Assembly: GCA_040275305.1 (NCBI GenBank)
Contig: JBEOJY010000044.1
Span: 1 to 47,957 of the forward strand
DNA: 47,957 nt
Reading direction: 5' to 3'
Source: JBEOJY01 sp040275305
Lineage (GTDB): Bacteria; Pseudomonadota; Alphaproteobacteria; UBA9219
The notes beneath the pieces were generated by a model, which saw only the letters and a program-made list of their open reading frames with translations, searched no databases and had not been told where the DNA came from. A program made the position numbers and the translations under genes. Shown here piece after piece: positions 41,309-47,957 of the stretch (within the stretch, counting starts at the first letter, position 1; each line of letters starts with the position of its first letter).

Positions 41309-44300
41309 ATGATTGCACGCATCTTAGGTTTTTCTCTCCACCATCGTTATCTCGTTGGATTGCTGACCGTCGCTATTGCGGCATTCGGGATATATTCCCT
41401 GCAAAACTTGCCAATTGATGCGGTGCCCGACATCACGAACGTGCAGGTGCAAATCAACACGACAGCATCTGCTCTTTCCCCGGCGGAAGTTGAAAAGCAG
41501 GTGACCTTTCCGGTCGAGACGGCCTTATCAGGCATACCCGGCCTTGAAAGCACGCGTTCGCTCTCGCGTAACGGCTTCAGCCAAGTGACGGCCATATTCC
41601 GTGATGATGTCGATATTTATTTTGCGCGAGCCCAAGTCAATGAGCGCCTGCAAGAGGCCAAGGAAAATTTGCCTGCTGGAGCCGAACCGCGTATGGGGGC
41701 CATCTCGACGGGACTTGGCGAAATTTACATGTGGACCGTGAGCTATCTGCATCCAAACGGCAAGGGCGCGGATATCAAGAACGGGCAACCGGGATGGCAA
41801 GACGACGGCAGCTATTTAACGCCCGAAGGGCAGAAGCTGAAGGGAGATGTCGAGCTGGCGTCGTATTTGCGCACCGTCGAGGATTGGATCATTCGCCCGC
41901 AGCTTAAGGCCGTTTCTGGCGTTGCGGGTGTGGATGGTATTGGCGGCTATGTTCGCCAGTACCATGTTCAGCCTTATCCCGAAAAGCTGGTTGCGCTTAA
42001 TCTGAGTTTTAAAGAAGTCGTTGACGCTCTTGAAAAGAACAATACGAGCGTAGGCGCTGGCTACATCGAGAAAAACGGCGAGTCTTATGTTGTGCGTGCG
42101 GACGGGCGCATCAGTTCGGCGAAGGACATCGGCGATACGGTTGTGGCGACAAGACGAGGCGTTCCCATTTATTTGAAAGAAATTGCTGAAATTGGCATCG
42201 GCAAGGAACTGCGCACGGGGTCGGCTTCTGAAAACGGCCAAGAAGTCGTAGTAGGCACGGCACTTATGCTCATCGGCGCGAATGGCCGCACCGTCTCGGA
42301 AGCTGTGGACACCAAACTTAAGGAAATGGTGAAATCTCTTCCGCCGGATATCGAAGCCAAGCCCGTGCTGAACCGGACAAATCTTGTCAATCGCACGGTG
42401 GGGACGGTACAGAAAAATCTAACCGAAGGCGCTTTGCTTGTCATCGTTGTGTTGTTCCTGATGCTCGGCAATATGCGGGCAGCCATGATTACGGCGCTTG
42501 TTATCCCCATTACTATGCTGATGACATTTATCGGCATGATAAAGCTCGGAGTCAGCGCAAATCTTATGAGCTTGGGCGCGCTCGACTTTGGACTCATTGT
42601 CGATGGCGCAATTATCTTGACGGAAAACTGTCTGCATCGACTGGCGCGCGCTCAAAACGAAAAAGGGCACGTTCTTACGCTTAAGGAAAGACTGCACGAA
42701 GTTAGGCTGGCCGGAACGGAAATTATCCAGCCCATCGTCTTCGGACAAGCGATCATCATCATGGCCTATGTCCCCATGCTTACCTTTACAGGTGTTGAGG
42801 GCAAGATGTTCGAGCCGATGGCGGTTACCGTCATTCTTGCATTGGCTTTCGCTTTCGTCCTCTCAATCACTTTCGTTCCGGCGATGATAGCGCTTTTCGT
42901 GACGGGCAAAGTGAAAGAAGGCGAAGGATTCATCGTGGAAAAGGCCAAGAGGCTTTATCTTCCTTGGCTGGAAAGAGCCATGAAGAAACCTCTTCTTACA
43001 ACCGGCATTGTCACAGGTTTGTTCGCTCTGTCACTTATCACATTCAGTTTTCTTGGGCGGGAATTCATTCCCACGCTCGATGAAAAAGACATTGCCATGC
43101 AGGCGTTGCGTATTCCAAGCACGTCGCTTTCTCAATCGCAATTCATGCAGTTCGAGGTCGAAAAGGCGGTTAGCAAGTTCAAGGAAGTCGCTTTCTTATA
43201 CAGTAAAACGGGATCGGCAGAGATGGCCGCCGACCCCATGCCACCGAATGCGACGGATACCTTTATCATCCTGAAGGACAATAAAGACTGGCCCGATCCT
43301 AAGCTATCGAAGGCGGAGCTTATCAAGCGTATCGAAGAGGCCGTGACTAAAATTCCGGGCAATAACTATGAGTTCACGCAGCCTATTCAAATGCGTTTCA
43401 ATGAACTTGTCGCCGGGGTGCGCGGCGACGTCGCCATCAAAATCTTTGGCGATGATTTCTCGGTTATGAGCAAAACGGCAGGCGAGATGATGCGTGTTCT
43501 GCAAGGCGTAGAAGGCGCAGCCGACGTCAAAATGGAGCAAACGGAGGGATTGCCTTTCTTGGAAATTGTGCTCGATAGAGCCGCCATCGCGCGCTATAGC
43601 CTCAATGTCAGCGATGTGCTTGACGTCATTGCGATTGCAGTCGGCGGACGCCAAGCCGGACTTGTTTTTCAGGGGGATCGGCGTTTCGATATTATGGTTC
43701 GCCTGCCTGATAGCCTGCGCGGTGATATGGCGACCATCGAGAACCTGCCGATTTTATTGCCGGAAGAAAGCGAAACCGCTGATGAAAAGGAAGGCATCCC
43801 GCATGTCCGCCCACGCTATTTGCCGCTGAAGGAAGTCGCCAGCCTTAAGATCACGGAAGGCCCCAACCAAATCAGCCGCGATAACGGCAAGCGCCGCATG
43901 GTCGTGCAGGCAAACATACGCGGACGAGATATGGGATCGTTTGTAGCCGAAGCCCAAGCTAAAATCGGCGCTCAGGTCAATTTGCCAGCAGGCTATTGGG
44001 TCGAATGGGGTGGACAGTTTAAGAACCTTAAGGAAGCCAGTGAACGCTTAATGATCGTCGTTCCGGCCTGTTTCTTCTTTATCTTCTTGCTGCTGTTTAC
44101 CGCGCTGAATTCGGTGCGACAGTCCGTGCTCGTTTTCAGCGGCATTCCGTTATCGGTAATCGGGGGCATTTTTACACTGCTCTTGATCGGGATGCCTTTT
44201 TCGATTTCGGCAGGCGTTGGTTTCATCGCGCTCTCCGGCATCTCGGTCTTAAACGGCCTGGTCATGGTCAACAGCATCAATCAGTTGGTGAAGGAAGGAG

Positions 44301-44554
44301 TGCCGGAAGATGAAGCCATTCGCAAAGGTACGCTTAACAGATTGCGCGCCATGATTATGGCGACTGTGGTTCCGTCGCTTGGCTATGTACCTATGGCGTA
44401 TTCTCACGGCGCGGGCGCTGAGGTGCAAAAGCCGCTCGCTATCGTCGTAATCGGCGGACTAATGACGGCGACCTTCCTGACACTTTTGGTGCTGCCCGCC
44501 CTCTATAAGTATTTTCACCTTGCTGAAGAAGTAACCGAAAAGGAGGAACTATGA
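41309..44554 (+). CDS. czcA: CzcA/CusA family heavy-metal RND efflux pump
   Basis: A 1,081-residue inner-membrane proton antiporter with 12 predicted helices and two large periplasmic loops. The N-terminus reads HHRYLVGLLTVAIAAFGIYS, then LPIDAVPDITNVQVQINT. The TM4 charge motif LDFGLIVDGAIILTEN near residues 425-440 retains both Asp and the Glu that characterise the Zn/Co/Cd (HME1-type) pumps. The Cu/Ag-type methionine ladder is not evident. Zn, Co or Cd export is therefore inferred. A lipoprotein gene overlaps its stop by four bases. Confidence 0.95.
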   Translation: MIARILGFSLHHRYLVGLLTVAIAAFGIYSLQNLPIDAVPDITNVQVQINTTASALSPAEVEKQVTFPVETALSGIPGLESTRSLSRNGFSQVTAIFRDDVDIYFARAQVNERLQEAKENLPAGAEPRMGAISTGLGEIYMWTVSYLHPNGKGADIKNGQPGWQDDGSYLTPEGQKLKGDVELASYLRTVEDWIIRPQLKAVSGVAGVDGIGGYVRQYHVQPYPEKLVALNLSFKEVVDALEKNNTSVGAGYIEKNGESYVVRADGRISSAKDIGDTVVATRRGVPIYLKEIAEIGIGKELRTGSASENGQEVVVGTALMLIGANGRTVSEAVDTKLKEMVKSLPPDIEAKPVLNRTNLVNRTVGTVQKNLTEGALLVIVVLFLMLGNMRAAMITALVIPITMLMTFIGMIKLGVSANLMSLGALDFGLIVDGAIILTENCLHRLARAQNEKGHVLTLKERLHEVRLAGTEIIQPIVFGQAIIIMAYVPMLTFTGVEGKMFEPMAVTVILALAFAFVLSITFVPAMIALFVTGKVKEGEGFIVEKAKRLYLPWLERAMKKPLLTTGIVTGLFALSLITFSFLGREFIPTLDEKDIAMQALRIPSTSLSQSQFMQFEVEKAVSKFKEVAFLYSKTGSAEMAADPMPPNATDTFIILKDNKDWPDPKLSKAELIKRIEEAVTKIPGNNYEFTQPIQMRFNELVAGVRGDVAIKIFGDDFSVMSKTAGEMMRVLQGVEGAADVKMEQTEGLPFLEIVLDRAAIARYSLNVSDVLDVIAIAVGGRQAGLVFQGDRRFDIMVRLPDSLRGDMATIENLPILLPEESETADEKEGIPHVRPRYLPLKEVASLKITEGPNQISRDNGKRRMVVQANIRGRDMGSFVAEAQAKIGAQVNLPAGYWVEWGGQFKNLKEASERLMIVVPACFFFIFLLLFTALNSVRQSVLVFSGIPLSVIGGIFTLLLIGMPFSISAGVGFIALSGISVLNGLVMVNSINQLVKEGVPEDEAIRKGTLNRLRAMIMATVVPSLGYVPMAYSHGAGAEVQKPLAIVVIGGLMTATFLTLLVLPALYKYFHLAEEVTEKEEL

Positions 44555-44877
44555 GAAAGGTATTTTGTATCGGCCTTCTTGCCGTGCTGCTGAGCGCATG
44601 TGCCTCAGACCCGGCAATCCCGTCTTTGCCGCTTTCTGAACGATTGGCAGGGAAAACGCTGGAGGAAAAGAAGGAAATCTTGCGCGAAGCCTGTCTGGAT
44701 GAAGCGCGGGACAGCACAATCAGAAGGAAAGATCGCTACCGTGGCAGCTTTATGCGCCATCGCTTGGGCACGACAGAGGAAACAAAACGCCTTAAAGCGC
44801 TCTGCCAGTTAATTGACGATAACTACGATCCAAACCAGCGCAAATCGACAATTTCAGCGCCTGACACACGGGAGTAA
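44551..44877 (+). CDS. Small lipoprotein linked to the Czc operon (paralogue 1)
   Basis: A 108-residue precursor with signal peptide MRKVFCIGLLAVLLSAC and lipobox LSAC. Its ATG overlaps the czcA stop, so it is translationally coupled. The mature part has GKTLEEKKEILREACLDEAR and a later TKRLKALCQLIDD. The same pattern (K-x(2)-EK-x-IL-x(2)-C) occurs in the next gene, so the two appear to be diverged tandem duplicates. No family is recognised. A role in metal efflux is inferred only from coupling. Confidence 0.78.
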   Translation: MRKVFCIGLLAVLLSACASDPAIPSLPLSERLAGKTLEEKKEILREACLDEARDSTIRRKDRYRGSFMRHRLGTTEETKRLKALCQLIDDNYDPNQRKSTISAPDTRE

Positions 44878-44881
44878 AATC

Positions 44882-45160
44882 ATGCTGAACTCTAAAGCCA
44901 TATTTGTTGCTACTGCGCTGCTGGCCGTTCTTGGCGGTTGCACCAGCTATAGAACGACCGTCGAGAACCAAATGCAGGGAAGGACGCCGGATGAAAAACG
45001 CGCAATTCTCGCACAAGAGTGCGGAAGCGAAATTGCCAAAGGATTAAAGGACAAACATCCATCCAACGCGCGTCACGTCGAAGCCATGAAGCAAATCTGT
45101 GAGGAAATGACAGGCAAAAAAGTCGGGGTTGCTTTACCGGAAAATGAAACAGTAAAATAA
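44882..45160 (+). CDS. Small lipoprotein linked to the Czc operon (paralogue 2)
   Basis: A 92-residue precursor from ATG 44,882 with signal peptide ending LAVLGGC. The mature part reads GRTPDEKRAILAQECGSEIA and ARHVEAMKQICEEMTGKK. It matches paralogue 1 in the EK-x-IL-x(2)-C block and in a second Cys helix (MKQICEEM against LKALCQLI). Only four bases separate the genes. Two conserved Cys residues in the mature part could form a disulfide or bind metal; neither is established. Confidence 0.76.
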   Translation: MLNSKAIFVATALLAVLGGCTSYRTTVENQMQGRTPDEKRAILAQECGSEIAKGLKDKHPSNARHVEAMKQICEEMTGKKVGVALPENETVK

Positions 45161-45195
45161 CGCATTCTTTCGCGATGTTAGGGTGTCAACAACCA

Positions 45196-46107
45196 ATGTC
45201 CAGCCATGATCACTGTAACCACGGGCACAATCACGCAAATGCTCCCACAAACTTCGGACGAAGCTTCCTTGTAGCCGCCTCGCTCAACGCCGCATTCATT
45301 ATTGCGGAGATTGTTTATGGCCTTAAGGCGAACTCTCTCGCGTTGCTGGCCGATGCGGGGCATAACTTTGGCGATGTTTTAGGGCTGCTGCTTGCATGGG
45401 GCGCATGGCGGCTTTCAAAACGAGCGCCATCTGGCCGCTATACCTATGGATTGCGCAGTTCGTCCATTATGGCAGCGCTGGTTAATGTCATCGTGTTGCT
45501 GATCTCGACTGGCATCATTGCTTGGGAGGCCGTTCAAAGGCTGGGTGTTCACCAGCAAGTGGACGGCAATGTAGTGATGTGGGTTGCGGTATTAGGCATT
45601 CTCATAAATGGCGTAACCGCATGGATGTTCAGCAAGGGACAGAATGACTTAAACATCAAAGCCGCTTTCATGCATTTGGCAAGCGATGCTGCGGTATCGT
45701 TTGGCGTCGTCATTGCCGGTCTGATCATCACTCAAACGGGCTGGCTCTGGGTTGATCCAGTCGTCAGCTTGGCGATCTCCATTGTGATTGCATGGAGTTC
45801 TTGGGGGCTCTTGCGCGACTCTGCCAATCTTGCCCTGCATGCCGTCCCGGCGAATATCGACCATGAGAAAGTTAGGAGATATCTTGCCGGATTGCCCGGC
45901 GTGAAGGAAGTCCACGACTTGCACATTTGGGGCATGAGCACCACGGAAGCTGCGCTGTCGGCTCACCTGATTTTTTGCGGCGCGCATCCCGGAGACGATT
46001 TTCTCTCGGAATTGAGAGAAAAACTGCGCGATGACTATAGTATTGGACATGTCACTATCCAGATTGAGCTGGGCAATGGGAGAACCCAATGCAAGACTTG
46101 CGCTTGA
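45196..46107 (+). CDS. czcD: CzcD-like cation diffusion facilitator
   Basis: A cation/proton antiporter of the CDF family with six helices. The His-rich N-terminus HDHCNHGHNHANAP fits divalent metal handling. The site A motif is LLADAGHNFGDVLGLLLAWG, the site in helix 5 is FMHLASDAAVSFGVVIAGL, and the C-terminal cytoplasmic domain has VKEVHDLHIWGMSTTEAALS. It exports Zn/Cd/Co from cytoplasm to periplasm, where CzcCBA can take over. ATG 45,196 matches the usual family start; an upstream ATG at 45,175 adds seven residues. It ends the efflux cluster. Confidence 0.93.
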   Translation: MSSHDHCNHGHNHANAPTNFGRSFLVAASLNAAFIIAEIVYGLKANSLALLADAGHNFGDVLGLLLAWGAWRLSKRAPSGRYTYGLRSSSIMAALVNVIVLLISTGIIAWEAVQRLGVHQQVDGNVVMWVAVLGILINGVTAWMFSKGQNDLNIKAAFMHLASDAAVSFGVVIAGLIITQTGWLWVDPVVSLAISIVIAWSSWGLLRDSANLALHAVPANIDHEKVRRYLAGLPGVKEVHDLHIWGMSTTEAALSAHLIFCGAHPGDDFLSELREKLRDDYSIGHVTIQIELGNGRTQCKTCA

Positions 46108-46132
46108 CGACAAAATCTTGCCCTAAACTCTG

Positions 46133-46366
46133 TTATCGACACTTTTCTAGCTGTTTTCGAACCGAAGCGTAATCTTGCATCGCCGAAATCACAGCGGCAT
46201 CGTCATCCAATACTGCAATTTCCTTGGCCAGCTTGTTTTGAAAATCTCGGCTGTATTCCTTGGTTGGTGGGCAGACGCAGGCGGGGTTAGAACTTGCCGT
46301 CCCGCAAGCGTTTAACAAGATCAGCGCGAGTACGAGGAGCGTCGAGCGTGGCACGAAGTTGGGCAT
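46133..46366 (-). CDS. Putative o-spanin (Rz1-like lipoprotein)
   Basis: A 77-residue precursor with signal peptide LLVLALILLNAC, lipobox LNAC. Its start lies inside the upstream i-spanin-like gene in another reading frame, overlapping by 80 bases, which is the classic Rz/Rz1 arrangement. Mature residues include CVCPPTKEYSRDFQNKLAKE and a final helix ending RKQLEKC. Rz1-type proteins fuse outer and inner membranes at the end of phage lysis. It is the last gene of a minus-strand lysis cassette. Confidence 0.72.
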   Translation of the reverse strand: MPNFVPRSTLLVLALILLNACGTASSNPACVCPPTKEYSRDFQNKLAKEIAVLDDDAAVISAMQDYASVRKQLEKCR

Positions 46367-46526
46367 CTTTTACCTCTACTATTTTTTTGAGTTGGTCATA
46401 GCGTTCGGCGGTGCGGCCTGATTGCTTTGCGCCGAGCAGAATGGCGAGGACGGACAGGGCTAATGCGCCCCAACCAATGATTTTAATGAGATTGCTGGAT
46501 ACCCAGCTTATCAGGATCGTCCACAT
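46287..46526 (-). CDS. Putative i-spanin (Rz-like)
   Basis: A 79-residue protein with an N-terminal transmembrane helix (IIGWGALALSVLAILLGA) and a coiled-coil tail RYDQLKKIVEVKDAQLRATL that ends TRADLVKRLRDGKF, a tail seen in alphaproteobacterial phage spanins. The frame overlaps the o-spanin-like gene. The start is one base into the stop of the preceding lysis gene, so expression is coupled. It spans the periplasm together with the o-spanin. Confidence 0.72.
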   Translation of the reverse strand: MWTILISWVSSNLIKIIGWGALALSVLAILLGAKQSGRTAERYDQLKKIVEVKDAQLRATLDAPRTRADLVKRLRDGKF

Positions 46527-46789
46527 TAGCGCAGCCCCTTTCTGTGATCATCGATACGCGCCCAGACCATAATTCCGATGCCGATCAGCGTGATGGCCAA
46601 GAGGAGCCATTTGGCGATGTCGAGATACGGGACAAGCGTTTGAAGCGCGTCTCGTGCCGGATCAAGGCCGTCCCTGATGGATTCCAACGCGCCGAGACCG
46701 ACTGTTGCCGCCGTAGCTGCCTGTCCGCCCTTTACGGTGCGCGACCGCTGCAGGTTCTTGGGCGGAGACTCCACACCTGCCAGAACCAA
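46526..46789 (-). CDS. C-terminal part of a phage lysis protein (endolysin/holin type)
   Basis: The segment carries GVESPPKNLQRSRTVKGGQA, then LQTLVPYLDIAKWLLLAITL with a membrane helix and a short basic tail, the usual end of alphaproteobacterial phage muramidase or holin-like proteins. The frame is open beyond the TTG at 46,789 for some distance to the right but runs into metK sequence, so the N-terminal catalytic part is missing. It starts the lysis cassette and is probably truncated at the junction near 46,810. Confidence 0.6.
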   Translation of the reverse strand: MVLAGVESPPKNLQRSRTVKGGQAATAATVGLGALESIRDGLDPARDALQTLVPYLDIAKWLLLAITLIGIGIMVWARIDDHRKGLR

Positions 46790-46808
46790 GGCTTTGTCGA
46801 TCTGTGCG

Positions 46809-47660
46809 GCTGACGAAGCAGTAAATAAGGCCGAAGGCGCGGGCGATCAGGGATTAATGTTTGGCTATGCGAAGAATGAAACAACCTCTTATATGCCAGC
46901 CCCAATTACGATTGCACATGCGATTCTAAGGAACATATCCGAAGATCGCCGCGCAGGAAAATTACCATTGCTTGGTCCAGATGCCAAAAGCCAAGTTACC
47001 CTGCGTTATGTCAATGGCAAACCTGTACAAGCCGATCGTATCGTTGTTTCCATCCAGCATGACAAGACAATTAACCAAGGCGATGTGCGTGAAATTGTTC
47101 GCCCCTACATCCTTTCAGCGCTGCCAGATGGATGGATGCCGCAGGAGAAACACCTGTACGTCAATCCAACAGGGCGCTTCGTAATAGGTGGTCCAGATGG
47201 TGATGCGGGATTAACGGGACGCAAAATTATTGTCGACACTTATGGTGGTTCAGCACCACACGGCGGTGGCGCATTTTCTGGAAAAGACCCCACAAAGGTT
47301 GATCGCTCAGCTGCCTATGCAGCCAGATATCTTGCAAAAAACGTCGTTGCTTCCGGAGTAGCAGACGAGTGCACGATACAGATTGCGTACGCGATAGGCG
47401 TGTCCGAACCGTTGTCATTTTACGTCAACACCCATCGCACGAACAGAATCGGTGTTGCCAAATTACCGAATGTTCTTCGCGAACTCATGGATCTTTCTCC
47501 GCGTGGTATACGAGAGCACCTACAGCTTAATCGTCCAATTTATAAAAAAACAGCTGCTTTTGGCCATTTTGGCAGAGTTCCCGAAAGTGATGGAGCGTTT
47601 TCCTGGGAACGAACCGATCTGGTGCCAGCCATTAGATCAGCTTTTAATTTAAAAATGTGA
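46809..47660 (+). pseudogene. metK: S-adenosylmethionine synthetase, 5'-truncated
   Basis: From residue DEAVNKAEGAGDQGLMFGYA onwards the sequence follows MetK closely: MPAPITIAHAIL, the GRFVIGGPDGDAGLTGRKII block, GGGAFSGKDPTKVDRSAAYA, and the C-terminal HLQLNRPIYKKTAAFGHFG. The first 110-120 residues, with the ATP-binding SEGHPDK region, are absent; upstream bases belong to the antisense strand of the phage lysis gene. It has no start codon of its own kind and cannot make an active enzyme unless a new N-terminus is used. An intact metK is expected elsewhere in the genome. Confidence 0.85.
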
Positions 47661-47686
47661 ATAACAATATTTTCTGGAGAATTATA

Positions 47687-47957
47687 ATGACGGTGTGGAC
47701 TCAGATAGTTTTGGGTGATGCCAATGCTTGGCTTAAAAAGCATTACGGAATACAAGCTCGCAAAATACTTCCTATTGCAGATGGCGTTGAAGACAGCGTG
47801 TTTCGGTTGGAAGTTGCAAACAACCATTCTCTATTCCTTCGATTGTTTGAACGAACTGAGCCATCAGGGCCGTTAAGCATTGCTTCATATCTCGCACGTG
47901 CGGGATTTGGCGACATTGCTCGTGAGGCAATTGGCGGGTCAAACTTCATCAAGGGGT
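47687..47957 (+). CDS. Homoserine kinase-like (APH-fold) protein, partial
   Basis: Starts at ATG 47,687 with TGGAG nine bases upstream and is cut by the window end after 90 codons. The N-terminus WLKKHYGIQARKILPIADGV, then EDSVFRLEVANNHSLFLRLF, matches the N-lobe of type II homoserine kinases (ThrB of the APH superfamily). If so, it phosphorylates homoserine in threonine synthesis. The catalytic HxD loop lies beyond the window, so another APH-fold kinase is possible. It follows the metK remnant by 26 bases in the same direction. Confidence 0.6.
   Translation, partial: MTVWTQIVLGDANAWLKKHYGIQARKILPIADGVEDSVFRLEVANNHSLFLRLFERTEPSGPLSIASYLARAGFGDIAREAIGGSNFIKG

Noticed and set aside
46677..46808. 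An N-terminal extension of the metK remnant
   Set aside because: These codons are antisense to the phage lysis gene and do not resemble MetK, so they are unlikely to be a real N-terminus.
1..47957. A CRISPR array anywhere in the window
   Set aside because: No regularly spaced direct repeats of 20-40 bases and no cas-like genes were seen on either strand.

Overview
The window reads as a chromosomal segment of an alphaproteobacterium. The support is the chain dgt-argS-SPOR protein-nagZ, the pyrophosphatase LpxI in place of LpxH, a YdcH/DUF465 protein, a DUF3108 protein and phage lysis genes of alphaproteobacterial type. The order within the class cannot be fixed from this sequence. Everything here is read by eye; family names come from motif recognition, not database searches.

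Bases 1-15,200 are ordinary core chromosome: a divergent lpoA-like lipoprotein gene next to rsmI, yraN and a methyltransferase; dgt; argS, SPOR protein and nagZ as an overlapping chain; a convergent minus-strand block surA, fabZ, lpxA, lpxI (outer-membrane protein folding and lipid A start-up); then an AI-2E family membrane protein and an Mrp/ApbC Fe-S carrier. Bases 15,200-16,340 are disturbed: a gene broken by two compensating frameshifts and a long stretch without a clear gene. tRNA-Ser(CGA), rpmI, rplT and pheS follow, but infC and pheT are missing from their usual places.

Bases 18,500-33,300 lie between two inverted partial copies of an IS30-like element end. This segment holds an ABC-F ATPase, a TPR/2-oxoglutarate oxygenase-like protein, a degenerate GGDEF protein, a YgjP-type metallopeptidase, phosphofructokinase, two small lipoproteins, a DUF3108 protein, a HAD phosphatase, mutS, an alpha/beta hydrolase and a glycosyltransferase. 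The plus strand is G-rich over most of 1-33 kb whichever strand is coding, but rpmI-rplT-pheS and the region after 33.3 kb are not. The skew therefore changes at or near both IS30 remnants.

At 33,274-35,028 there is a second ABC-F gene of antibiotic-resistance type. Its leader holds a promoter, a 26-codon peptide with a strong ribosome binding site and a terminator-like hairpin before the gene, which is the layout of ribosome-mediated attenuation. At 35,136-35,180 lies the 3' part of tRNA-Thr(GGT), directly followed by a tyrosine integrase carrying an excisionase-like helix-turn-helix at its C-terminus. This marks the left end of an integrated island.

The island carries two unknown genes and a complete Czc/Cus-type metal efflux set: a small Cys/His protein, CzcC, CzcB, CzcA, two related small lipoproteins and a CDF exporter. 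Next comes a truncated phage lysis cassette on the minus strand. It abuts a metK that has lost its first 110-120 codons, followed by the start of a homoserine-kinase-like gene cut by the window end. The strongest candidates for something new are the ABC-F leader system, the integrase-excisionase fusion with its unknown cargo pair, and the czcA-linked lipoprotein pair.
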